A stretch of DNA of 64,000 nucleotides from Oscheius sp. JU75. Lineage: Eukaryota > Nematoda > Chromadorea > Rhabditida > Rhabditidae. Under the pieces are notes generated by a model. That model saw nothing but the letters and a program-made list of their open reading frames with translations, did not search any database and was not told the origin of the DNA. The stretch is from the NCBI GenBank assembly GCA_037178855.1, contig JASJZC010000005.1:10044001-10108000 (forward strand). The letters run 5' to 3'. The translations under genes were made by a program, and so were the position numbers. Below, piece after piece: positions 22,743 through 34,344 of this stretch (position 1 is its first letter; every line of letters begins with the position of its first letter).

Positions 22743-25606
22743 CTAGTCGACCTTCTTGCTGCACAGTCGAGAGTGGATGGGGTAGACCAGGAGGAGCAGA
22801 ACAGCTAGCCAGGGAGCCAGAGAGAACAGGATGAGCTGAAAGTTGAGCTTTACATCTGTTTTCTTTGCTATTTACCGATGGGACCAGAGGGTCGTTTTTC
22901 GTTTCCGACACTTTTCCAGGCTCAGCTGAAGAGAAACTTCGGACTGCCATCAATTCCAGCTTTCCCGGCTTGACAGAGGGACATTCCGTCCTGTCTTCCA
23001 GTTGGGCAATTCTGACTTCCAGATCTTGGATGGTACCTGAAATACTGGATGACACAGAGAGACAGAGAGATAGAGAGACAAAGAGATAGTGACTCTTACT
23101 TCTGAGCTGAAGATTTTCTTTCAACTGTAGCTCGTACTCAGTAGCTGAGTCCTGGTTCTTCTCTCTCAGCTCATCACAGACAGTACATATCGATTCTGAA
23201 AAGACCAAACTTCCCAAAAAAAATAGTGATACCTGTCTTCTCCTCCTCTGGAACAGCTTCAGAACTAGCATTGTCCGGAGGCTCTGGTACAGATTCCGGT
23301 GTCCCGACTCCCCGTTCCCTTAGAAGATCAGCCAGTCCGGCTAGATTCTGTTCATGCGACGAGTAGTCCTCAGTCCGAATGGCCTCCATCAAATGACGGA
23401 TCAGAGATGGCATTGCTCGGTCAAGATCTGTATAAAGGGAAAGTTGAAAGTATGTTGAAAGATACCAACCTCTAGCCTTGATAATATCATCCACCTTCCT
23501 TTGGAGACCTGTCTCAATGTCCTGGAGATCACATATTCGTCTCTCGGCATCGGTCAACATTCCCTTGACCCCATTGAGCTCTGACTGCTTGGAATCAAAG
23601 AGCTGAGCCAGGTCTCCTAGTCGGGTTTCGGTGTCAACGAGCTGAAAACAAGGAATGACTTACTGTCACTCTGTCTTGCTCTCTCTGTTGTCTCTCTGCC
23701 TCTCTGTCTCTGTGTACTCACCCTGTTCCTCAACCTATTACACTCCTCCTCAGTAGAGATCAGACTTCTGTCAATGTCAGCTAGTTTCAGTTCAGCCTCT
23801 GCCTTCTGATCTTGTGCTCGTCTGAAAAATACAACTATGAACAAATCTGTGAATGCCCTACTTGAGAGCTTCTTTAGACATTGCCTCGAACTTGGCCTTG
23901 TCTTCCAGTAGGTTCAGCATGTCCTCTTTCTGCTTTTCTCCTACGATATTCTTTGAACAGTTGAGCAGTTGAGCTTCTAACATTTCAATCCTGAAAGCCA
24001 ATGGATGAGAATGACAGACAGTGTTACCTAGAAAGCAGTCTATCCTCATTGACCACCGCCTTCCTAGCAGCCTCCATTGCTATTTCCGTCGACTCTATGA
24101 TCTCTTCGAGTTCCCGGACCCGTTTTTGTCTTTGTTCCTCTCTGAATACCAACAGTATCCCGTAAGAAGACCCTCCCCACCTGTACAGTGCCTCTGCTAT
24201 AAACTGCTGAAGCTGGAAGAGTTGATGATTGTTGATCTGGGAGGTACACAGCGTTCCTATCTTCTCCATAGTGCCTCCAATCGGAATTTCTCTATTGGTG
24301 GCCTCCATTTTGTGTCCGTCCATGTCAAAGAGTTGAACGACGGCATAGATACAGCCGTGGGCGACTGCAAAAGGACGTAAAGTAAAGTGATTAGATTGAC
24401 GGTTTACCTTTGTTGGCATTCTCGACAATCTCGACTCCAAGCTGAATGATATCTCCGGTATGGATCTGCTTTGGCTTGGACTCTTCACCTGAAAAGTGTG
24501 CATTGACTGTACGGGAGCGAACAATACTATCCTAGACACTGCGGGCGGAATTTATTAAACTGTAACCGCTCTCCGGGTATGACCAATCCTCTCCCGTAGC
24601 TCTATGGTACTGCCATGATTCCAATTCAGATAGTATGGGAAAAAACCCAGTCTCTATCTTCAGTAGTAAACAAACAGTTCAATCTCTCAAGATGTTGTGT
24701 TCCATGCGTCACACCCTAGTCTATTTCCAGCTTTGTGACCGTTTAGCTACGACTCAGCATCCCGAATCCTCATAAACAGATTTGATTTAGAGATGCTCAA
24801 ATCGTACTAAAGTCTTGTGTATTCTTGATAGATTTCATGTGATCTCTGGCAGAGAACGTGAAAAAAGACCGTGAGAGCAGTAATTGAAGGGGTTTTCCAT
24901 AGTGAAGGTTGAGCAGTTGTGATTGCCTGCTAACTAAAAGTTTACGGAGAGTTTCAATTTCTGTCAATGAGACTGGAAAGACTGAATCGTTGTCTACCAA
25001 GCCAGGAGGTTTTGCCAAAAAAACATGTGCGAGACAAGCTTGTAATAACCTTGAAATTTTACCAGATATGATTGATCCGAAGGTAAATTCGGCTCCAAGA
25101 GCAAGAACAGTTGGGTTTAGGTTCTCAAATCTTGTGGATAGGCTTTTTTCCAAGTTAGGATTCTCTCCTTCAAACACTCTGAGTTTAACCTTATGTTATG
25201 CGACCCTTACGGTCAGGAAACGACTATTTTACCGGCTTCCCATCGTTCTAACAACTTCTTCACCTGCTTAAAGTAAAAACAAAATGAAGAAAAGTACCTG
25301 TAACGGCCAGTCTCTCATTGTTCACAAAGGTTCCATTGCTGCTCTTCGTGTCCTTGAGGAAGAACTCATTCTCCTGTGCCCACAACACGGCATGATTTCT
25401 CGAAAGGACCTTAATCAAATTCTATGAAAAATATACTAAGAAAGACTCACTTTACAATCAAAAATCGCATTATCAGCATTTGGTTTGAGCCTGGCTACAG
25501 CTCGCCCAATCTTCAGGGGGTCTTCCTCACTCCCAGCCTTGACTTTTCGCTCCTCGAAGGGGTGCGACTTGGAAATTGGCGACAGGACCACGTAGGGACC
25601 CTTCAT
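22743..25606 (-). CDS. SLMAP: SLMAP homologue (FHA domain, coiled coil, tail anchor)
   Basis: Twelve exons: 25451-25606, 25298-25421, 24408-24488, 24181-24364, 24028-24141, 23862-23990, 23722-23821, 23470-23641, 23233-23427, 23100-23195, 22876-23036 and 22743-22835. They sum to 1605 bases with every phase matching, giving 534 residues. The FHA domain (about residues 1-115) keeps [29 protein letters not shown] and [10 protein letters not shown], the phosphothreonine-binding loops. [11 protein letters not shown] and [19 protein letters not shown] follow, then long coiled coils with [21 protein letters not shown] and [12 protein letters not shown]. The last exon is a hydrophobic tail anchor ([18 protein letters not shown]). 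In animals SLMAP is part of the STRIPAK phosphatase complex at membranes and counteracts Hippo kinase. An acceptor-like TTTCAG sits 2 bases before the ATG. Shorter than vertebrate SLMAP, but complete in domain order. Confidence 0.95.
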
Positions 25607-28600
25607 CGCTGAAATACGGCTCGATTATATAAATTTTGATGAGAGAAAAGCGAGAAAGCCTCGTATTGAGCGGTCGCCGAGAGGACAAGCGCGCTCTGTG
25701 GACAATTAGAAAATCGGGGGACTCGCTGTGTTTGACTCGGTCCGGCCGCAATTTGGGGCTGGGGCTTTCAGCCCGGGATGTTAAAAGTCCAGTTTTCATC
25801 TGTTTCGAGAGTCGTTTTCAATTTTGCGATATGAGAGAAAGTATCCCTTTTGTCCTCATCCTTGGATCCTTTGGGGATCGATTTTTGCTGTGGAGAACAG
25901 CTTTTCCGACTCAGGTTCTTACCATTATTACCACTATCATAAGCATTAGATATAGTTTTTTTTCTGTGTCTGCTCTGTGGAACTCTCGACTGGCGGGATA
26001 CTACAGAGTTTTTCCTCGCGGTACCGGCCATAATCCCATGGAGGCGAGCGAACTACCAATATGGCAACAAAACTTGCAGTTGGTTTATTTCGATGGTTCG
26101 AAAGCAAGATATTTTGAGTTTCTGTTCCCAATATGTTTGTGTACCACGATGAGGCGAGCTCCGAGGAAACGTGTTAGTAATATCAGTGGTACCAGGTCTT
26201 TTCAAGCTACTGCTTGGCAGAAAACGTTATTGCAATGCAATTTCATTGCTCTAGGAAGTTGTTGAGTGGAATAAAATTAGCTGTTTGGCCCTGAGTCAAG
26301 TTTTCTTCGAACACTTCAAACGGTAAGGGGAAGTTTCTTTTTCGGAGGCTTACCAGAAAGAGTTATTTTATAGAAAGCTGAACTCTCTAAACAATGAGTT
26401 TGCTACCAAGTAGTGAAACTATTTTGGTCCAAAAAGTGAGCTTAATCCATAGTCTACGCTCGGAGTTGCTTCCAGTTCTGTCGAGTTCTGCATGTATTAC
26501 ATTGGAAGCACATATACTGTGGTTTGGACGCTTGGCGAGAAGGAATAAGAAACAAGACTTCAGTCGTAACATAAGGGGGAACATTTCCGGAAACAGGCCC
26601 ACCTAAGAATGCACACCATAACTCTGCAGCGTCAGTTCTCATTTTCTCCCTATGAAGTCAGACAAGAAACAGAACAGCTTGGTACGGGTAGACAAAAAAC
26701 TGTTGTCTGTTGTTAATATGTTGTTCCCCTCCCTCTCTCCCCGTTATCATAGACTGCCGCCATCAGGACTGCAAATAAGGAAAACAAACAAGCTGTCATC
26801 GGCTTTTTGGTTCGTAGGGTGGCCCCAATCTCTCTCCCGGCGAAAGAGAGAGAGAGGGCGAGATGACTGAAATTGAGACCTTTCGCCGCAATCCGTGCCA
26901 GGGAGAGGGGCCGAAACAACAAAAGATGGTTACCTTGTTTTGCATTGAGGAAAAGGGATGCGAGGAGGCCTCGAGTTTCCATGGAGAATGCAAATGACTG
27001 ACTAAGAGGCAAGAAGTTTGCGATGACAGTTACGTGGCCAAAAGTGTGAACAAACACATGGTTGATGTAAAAAACCGGACAACGTGGTTAGAGAGGAGAA
27101 TGCTGACTAATGAATGAGCTGAATAAGAGGATAAAATTGACGGAGATTCTTTTGAGAAACAACGAGGGAATAACCAATGATTGGAAGGAAAGATTCAACA
27201 ACCAGTGAAATAAGAAGTCTTAAGAAGCAGTATAAAGAAACAGATATTGAGAAAGACAGACACAGAGAGACAAAGATTGTTCAGTTCGACCTTGGAGCAA
27301 CTACTACTTCTCAGACCCATCTTGTTATGCGCTCATTCAACAGGCCACAATTAACTCCCTCCTACCTGATTTCCCTTCATCATTTAACCACTCTCGATTC
27401 CCACTACGTGATCTCATGCTCCCATCATAGTCAAGAGAGTGAGAACAACACCATTCCTTCCATTCCCCTATGAACAATTCAACATTTCTCTTCACTGTAA
27501 CCGAGTATGAAGACGAGTTCTGGATCGGGATACTGTATACATCAGCTTCCTTTCTTCCTATACCTTTCAGCTTGACTCTCATTTACGTAAGACCTTGTTC
27601 CTTCCTGTTGATCGAATCCCCAGGTTCTAATAAAGGACAAAGAGTTGAGAAGGAATCCGTCCTATCAGATCATAGTAAGGTTGTTGGTCTGTGACGTTTT
27701 TCAGGTGTCATGTCATGTGCTGACAGGTCTATTTATCATATTCCCGGAGCTTCCAGGTGTGGAGTTTCTCCTGAGGGTGAGTCGAAGAGCTGCTGCGGTG
27801 CGGTTTTTTTGAGAACCAAGTATTGTCGAACAAGTATTTACCCGGCAGATTTAGTAGTGAACGTCGCAATCTAATGCCGTTCATTGTCAAAGAGCAATTC
27901 TGGCATTGCTTAGCAAGCTTTTGATCTTCCGAGTGGCTCAAAAAGTAAGAAGATGTTTCAGTCTAACAACACAAAAACCCTATAGTCAGGATCTAAGGGG
28001 ACTCATTTCAGTTTCTAATTCTGTCCGTTGGTTCTCTAAAACTGATATAAAAATACCAAACACTGATATTTTGCCTGAAACGTGCATATGGAAAACACCA
28101 TGAGTGGGAAGCTGAGAGAGTGGGCGTACCGATTCTAGTCATAGTCGAAGATGTACAGAAACTGTCGAATCACTACTATCTAAAGCGCGATGGTTTCTGT
28201 GGCGGACTTTGTTTGTCTGAGTCGCGAACTAGAAGCGAAAATTTATTAGCAGTTAAATACTGCCATGTAATAGGATGGCATGCCAACTTTGAAGCTCGAA
28301 ATAGTAGTCGGCAGCGTAATTTGCTAAAGGCAGCAGATACGAACGAAAGAAGACAAGTTTAGCTAGCCGGCTGTACTGTGACCGTGATCTGGCTGATGTC
28401 CTACCCTCTCACCTGTGAGCTGGCCATCTTCAGAGCTCTTGTGGTCACAGGAAAGTGCAATAACAACAGACTTCCGAAGGCTCTTCAGGCAAGTCTCTTT
28501 GTCAATACCAAAGTTTCCGATCCAAATGGTCTCTAGTGAACACAGCCTGATTACTACCAAACTTTCTCCTCGTACAACTCTCTTTGAACAAAAACGGGAG

Positions 28601-29640
28601 CATAGATCCCATTCTCAGTGTGGGAGAGGATAGTGAACCTTGTTCAAAATGTGTGCTGACGCTTGCATTTATCCTCATAGTCAGGTGAAGAAGAATTGTT
28701 TTGGAAAGGTACTGAACACTTTGCAAGAATGAGGAACAGTCAAAGAACTTTCGTGTGATTCTTCTAAACTTGTTCACATTGTTCACGAGTTCTGAACCTA
28801 GATGATACGGGAGAGAATGCAGTTCAGATAAGGGAAATAGTGGCCTAACTGTAAGTTGCGAGTAAAGCCTGACTCTTGTTAGGATCTCTTCTGGTCTTTT
28901 GAACTAAAAATAAGCGACCTTTGACATTCTGTAATTTTCAGGGTTTGTCAATGGACGCCTGATGAACCCTGTTTTGGAAAGATGCCTTTGTAGCCTGACC
29001 ATCACAAAAAAATACATGTAGGCAATCTATCCAATACTTTCAATTTTATGCTTATGTTCCTTTCGCTCTTTCGTAACTTGAACTGCTCTGACCCTACTTG
29101 TAAAGTCTTGTCATGAATAACACCTAGCAGGAAAGGCTACAGAAATTTGTCTCCCGTTACCATTTGTCGTAGGCTGTAGCATGTTGCCAACTGTTAAAGT
29201 AGGATGTTTAACCTAGTAAAGCTATTGTTGGTATGCCCTACATCTTTGGAGCTAACTGTAACCTGAGAGCGGCTTAGGATAGGATAGGGTATTCATTTGT
29301 GCAAGACAAACATTATTTACATCAATGTGAGAGGGAGGAATGGGAGATAGCAGATGGTAATAGGTATCGTCTAGGAATAACTGAGTTTGTAACACTCGAG
29401 GCTGTGCCTACTTACCGGAACGTCTAGTAGCAAACAGCTGTGAGAGCTTTGCTTCAATCACACAACTCAGGACTGCAGAAAAACTACTTCCTGCTGTAGT
29501 AGGTGCACTATGTATTAAGCGACATACATGAAACTGATATTCTTCCAAAACAAAGGTAGAGGTAGTTAATCATATTCCCTTCAGTGCAGTGCTCTGCTCT
29601 TTCTACGTGAGACAGTGACTGACCAAGCAACGACCTATGA
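25607..29640. other. 4 kb without a recognised gene
   Basis: Several short open frames, none with family signals. 25636-26265 (+) and 25768-26031 (-, basic and hydrophilic, starting MAGTARKNSVV) overlap on opposite strands just upstream of SLMAP; at most one is real. 27337-27582 (-), 28120-28362 (+) and 28502-28786 (-) are unsupported. I see no transposon ends, RNA genes or tandem repeats. The region may hold regulatory sequence or fast-evolving short genes. Confidence 0.4.
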
Positions 29641-29647
29641 ACCATGC

Positions 29648-29655
29648 TATAAAAT
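29648..29655 (+). promoter_or_regulatory. TATA box of the four-helix membrane protein gene
   Basis: TATAAAAT lies about 110 bases before the start codon at 29759. Motif and position only. Confidence 0.45.
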
Positions 29656-29758
29656 GAGGGGGAGGGAGGTGTGAAAGAAAGAATATCAGCTTCTCGAATT
29701 CCCGAAGTTAACGAGACTGACTGGTGGACCGGGGTAAACTATTTTAAGTCGTGACACC

Positions 29759-30431
29759 ATGGCAGAAAGAGCCCCTCAGCATAACAGTAGTTCCTTCCAG
29801 CTAATTGAAGTCATCTTTTGGCTCCTCCTCCTCGTCGATTTCGTCTTCTGCTGGCATAATCAGGCCGTCGAGTTCTGGTCAATCTACTGGGACAATGACA
29901 AGGAGCGCCTCTTCGGTCAGATCGCTAACATTCTAGAGGTCTACTTTGGTCTTCCCGCCCTCCTGATCGCCTACATCATCTATGTTTCGACTCTTTTACA
30001 CCTAGTCGTGGTAAGTTCTTCTATTTTACCCTCCAAAACCATACCTTGCAGCGGAAGAAGCAGTTCGGGACTGTTAGTGACCGCTGGCAGGAGTACTCCT
30101 TGTTCTTCCAGACCACCTTCGAATCCGTCTACTGCTTCTTCCTGGTCATTTTGTGGCATACCCAGGACGCATTGTGGCCAGATTTGGACCTCTGGGGAGG
30201 CTTTGTGACTTGTCTGGCCTGGATAGTCTACTTCTATTGGCGACCAGTCCTTCTGATTGCTTGTAACAAGACTGTGAGAGCTAAGTGGCTCTTCTATGTA
30301 TTCTGCCTGAGAAGGAAGCAGCTGTTTGTGCCTGTAAATCACAAGGTAAGAGAGGTGGTACGACTATATTGAAAGGAGGATAGTTACAGGGACATAGAGG
30401 GTCAGTGCTGACTTCCATTACGCCGTTGTGA
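29759..30431 (+). CDS. Small membrane protein with four predicted helices, unknown function
   Basis: Three exons, 29759-30010, 30052-30345 and 30390-30431, in phase throughout, give 195 residues. Likely helices: VIFWLLLLVDFVFCW, GLPALLIAYIIYVSTLL, SVYCFFLVILW and FVTCLAWIVYFYWRPVLLI. Then a basic stretch (RAKWLFYVFCLRRKQ) and a short hydrophilic tail. There is no signal peptide cleavage motif. A TATA box lies upstream. I do not recognise the family. WRPVLLIACNKTVR recalls the end of helix 7 in some chemoreceptors, so it could be a receptor fragment, but the gene looks complete in itself. Introns are 41 and 44 bases. Confidence 0.7.
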
Positions 30432-31007
30432 AGGAGGATTTCTACTACCCCTTGCGATTGAACCTTCCACCTATAACTCCCTCAACTATCTCTTAATTTT
30501 GTTATTGTGCCCGTCGTTTGTGAGACTATTAAATATTTCAAAGAAAATGGTTTCACTGGGGAGAAGGAGGACTCTTTGAAACACTTTTTGGAACTACTTC
30601 GCATCGAGATTTAAATTTAGTACCAGTGAATTGACTCAGCTCTAAGAGCCACTTCCAGAGATTAGCTGGATTCCAATACAGATTTGTCTCCCAAATCCTC
30701 TTCCAGCGATCCGCTTTTTGTGAAGAAGAGCTGCTAAAGCTTAGAAAGTTTCCCTTGATTTTCCTTCAGTTGTTCTTCCTCGTTTTACTACCTTCTTATT
30801 GGTGGCCTTTTCGTTCCCATTTCTTTTTGTTCAAACTGACAGATGATGTTCCAGCAACACCCAAAACCAATGTCTGCCAGACAGATACAAAACATCATTT
30901 GTCATTCGTAAACTTTGAGCGGAACATGCTAATTTCCAAAATATTCTTCTTTTTGGTCTCTCTAAAAACATCAGTTTTACGTCTTTTGGTTCTCCGAAAG
31001 TTCTGAA
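30432..31007. other. Intergenic gap before the nucleoside transporter
   Basis: About 575 bases with a hydrophobic open frame at 30755-31006 (+) that I cannot tie to a gene. Too long a gap for a typical nematode operon. Confidence 0.4.
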
Positions 31008-34000
31008 ATGGAAGACGTATCGCTTCGAGCAGAGCAGTCTAATCTGTACCTAGTGGAAGGAAATACTCCCAAGGACAAAGTAATTTTTTGATCTCACCGT
31101 TCCTCACCAATAAAATTTCAGTTCCACCTAGTCTACATGATCGTTTTCCTCAACGGAATTGGGGTCCTTCTTCCCTGGAACATGTTCATCACCATTGGTT
31201 TTCGCCAAATGGAACGGATGACAAGTATGGGAAGGATTTCATGACTGATCTTGGACTGACGTCAGCAGTCCCTGGATTTATTCTGGCTTGTATAAGTGCG
31301 TCCCAGATTATCAGGCAAGTCAAGGAACTTTTGAATTCTTTCTCAATTTGCTGTCTTCACTATAGACTGCTCCAGTTTCAAATCCTGTCACTGATTCGGC
31401 CGATATCAGACGATCAGACAGTTAGTAGTATGGTGAATCTGAAGAGCTAAAGCAAGCTAAACAGGGGCGGTTGGTAAGTTAGAAACTTGACAGCTAGATG
31501 GTAGTCAGCGGCTCATGTAGTGGCCATGGGTACAGAACCTAGCCTTGGATAATTTACATCCATCTTTTTTCAGTCACTCTCTTAGGTGGCCAGGTTTGCT
31601 CCTCCCCCCCTTTCAGTCTTAACTCACAGCCAGTAGGCAACAGCGCCGCTTCCCCAGTAGCAAAGTTCTCAAGTTTTCTCCACAGTTTCCTTCTCACCTA
31701 ATTTCTTGACATGTCTGGTCTAGTTACTGACTGATACACCATTGGGTCTTAGTTGTAGGGAGCCCTGCCGTCTACGAAGGCTTCGCTGACTTGTTGCCTT
31801 TAGTTGCATTGGCGGCTGCGCCGCGTCGTAGTAACAAAGGACTCAAAAACTAAGTTCTAGAGCGCACCCAAAGTTGACTTCCCAACCAATTTAGGCAATA
31901 ACTGTTTGTTGTCTCAATTGTCTCTACTCTGTTGAAAAGAAGCTACAACAACAAGGATGCTACCAAAACTGAAGGAGGCGACTAACTACCAAATCCGCTG
32001 CTGTCTCTCTATCTCTATATGCTTGCTGTCACCGCTCTTCAATCAAGACCTAAGGGAAGCACGGAATAACTGCTGGCAAAAGAACGAATTCCGTCCGAAG
32101 AGGATCTCAAGATTTCCATGATGCCTCCATTCGCATGTTCCAATCTCCGTTCACTACTCGAGGCTCCTAGGCAGATTGAACTACAAGAGGCTTTACGATT
32201 GCACCAATGGGATGCCTTACTCTAAATGAAGTTCGTCTACGGGGCAAGGGAAGTATGGAACATGGAGAATCTTAAGATCTACGCTGGTAGCATAGACTTG
32301 AATGACGTGATAAATAGTAAAGTAGCATAATTGACTCGTTTTTTTTCTTCGTGGAAACAAACAAATAAGCAGAGTCCGCCACAAAAATCGCGCTTTAGAT
32401 AGAAGAGATGGACAGAAGGTTTAGTCAACCTGGCAGTAGTTGAACTTGCTCCACAAGGTTTTCTGCTTATAGGGAGTAGATGAGTCGGTGTTCAGTTATT
32501 CCATACCATATTCATGATCTCCGCTAGGCGACTGTGATTTTTGTCTCATTTAGAGGCCCACTGTTATGGAGAATCATTGGCTCTCTGATGACCAACATAG
32601 CGCTCATTGGAGTGACCTTAGTGCTGGTAATAGTCCAAAACCCTAGTCCTAGTGGTAAGCTGTCGTCCTAATAACTGTAGCCCTGGATTTAGACGAGCAC
32701 TGGTTCTATATCGTCTCCATAGTCATCGTCATGACTCTCAACGCTTCCAATGGCTTCTACCAAGTAAGTCTCTTTGTTTTCTCTTTTCCAATACACACAG
32801 AACACAATCTACGGTCTAGCCGCTGACTTTCCAGCTAAGTTCACTAACGCACTCGTGTTTGGGAACAATATCTGTGGCATTTTAACGAATCTCATACAGA
32901 TTGGAGCTACTCTAGGTAAGAATTAAGGTTGCCCTTGAACTTACGATTAAATTTAGCCTTTCCGAATGACATCAGAACCGTGACCATCGTCTATTTTTCA
33001 ATCTCTTTGGTCATTGTCGGCGGCTGTCTTGCTTCTTTGTTGACAGTCACGAGGATGGTAGGTTTTCTAGTATAGAGAGGACAGGAGAGAGACAGAGAGA
33101 CAGAGAGGGCAGAAACTGTAAACTTTTAGGACTTCTACAAGTACTACCTGTCCCTCGGAAATGAGAGAAAAAAACTGGAAAGGGCAAACAAGAAGAAGAA
33201 TCTGAAGGATATTCTACTGAACGAGTACTGGGCAACCATCAAGCTAGTATGAGAGTCATCCTCATCAAAGTTTGGCACCATTTTCAGTGCTGGGTCCAGT
33301 TCATGAACGTGTTCCTGGTCTTCTTTGTCAGTCTCTCTATCTATCCAACGCTATTGACAGGAATTCCTGTTCCTGACACGTATAAGAGGACAACCTTTGG
33401 TAGGTTTCAATTGATGATAGAGAGAGCGCATGTTCCAGGAAAAATTTACTACGCGGTAGTAGTTCTACTCGTGTTCAATGTCTTCGCTTCACTTGGGAGT
33501 CTAATCGCGGAGTTCTGGAGGCTTGTGAGTCGAAGCTATGATACTATCTTCGACGTAGTAGAGTAACTTGAACCTAACTTGTCACGGCTTTCGGGTCGAA
33601 CACACACTTTTCACCATTTGGGATATTTTACAATGTTATAGAACAGATACAAATCTACAAGATCGCAGAACATCACAAGACAGAAAAATAAATGTTTCGA
33701 TCCGAAAAGAGCGCCAGATGTGTGGTTTAGCCACGAGGCTCTTACCCGTACAGTATCGCAACCCAATTTGTTCAGCCGCCGAGTCAGTACGAGCGAGACT
33801 ACGTTTAGAAGTATCATTTGCGTAATTTCGATCAGACAGGAATTTCTCGATGCCTTACATGGCGTGCTCGATTATGTAAAAAGCAATTTAAGATTCCACC
33901 CAAGCTCCTTCTCCTCCCCGTACTGGCTCGTCTCCTCTTCATCCCCTTCTTCATGTTCTGTAATTACATTCCCGAGGATAGATCTCTTCCAGTGGTATTC

Positions 34001-34279
34001 ACCAACTCATGGTGGTGGATAGTAGGCAATATCATATTGGCAATGACCTCAGGATATTTTGGCTCCCTGAGCATGATGTATGCTCCTGGAGCAGCCCCAC
34101 CGCACCTTCAGAAAGTTGCAGGACATATAGCTGCTCTGTTTTTAACTGGAGGTAAGTGACAGTGACAGTGACAGTGACTTTTAGGTCTGATGTCCGGTCT
34201 CGCCTTCTCCCCGCCATCACAAGCATGGTCAAACACTTTGGCTCATTTTCTCCGATCTCTCTATAGTGGAGGTGTGTGA
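31008..34279 (+). CDS. Equilibrative nucleoside transporter (SLC29 family), one frame break
   Basis: Eleven exons: 31008-31079, 31122-31314, 32554-32654, 32681-32763, 32801-32915, 32957-33057, 33130-33246, 33288-33399, 33439-33524, 33836-34151 and 34185-34279, about 463 residues. Helix 1 has the family signature VLLPWNMFITIG. Then YGKDFMTDLGLTSAVPGF, GPLLWRIIGSLM, GFYQNTIYGLAADFPAKFTNALVFGNN, and in the second half PVLARLLFIPFFMFCNY and GNIILAMTSGYFGSLSMMY. These proteins move nucleosides down their gradient through the plasma membrane. Exon 2 is one base short: the frame changes at GGTTTTCG near 31199-31204, and adding one T would fit the phase of every later exon. The intron 31315-32553 has a GC donor (GCAAGT) and is long, holding a dispersed repeat. 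The C-terminus may contain a second slip in CCCC near 34210. Confidence 0.88.
31800..31895. repeat. Dispersed repeat, copy 1 (in a transporter intron)
   Basis: The reverse complement matches 63368-63475. Shared words include GTCAACTTTGGGTGCGCTCT and GCGGCGCAGCCGCCAATGC, in the same order and spacing. Confidence 0.75.
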
Positions 34280-34289
34280 ACCTGTCTCC

Positions 34290-34295
34290 AATAAA
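34290..34295 (+). terminator. Polyadenylation signal of the nucleoside transporter
   Basis: AATAAA eleven bases after the transporter stop. It lies only 50 bases before the stop of the convergent chemoreceptor gene. Confidence 0.45.
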
Positions 34296-34344
34296 CGAAC
34301 TCTCCCACGAGTGTTTTCCATTTCAAACACATAGTTTATCCACA

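Noticed and set aside
25636-26265. 209-residue plus frame beside SLMAP
   Set aside because: No family signal, it overlaps an equally plausible minus frame, and it starts within 30 bases of the SLMAP start on the other strand; not called as a gene.
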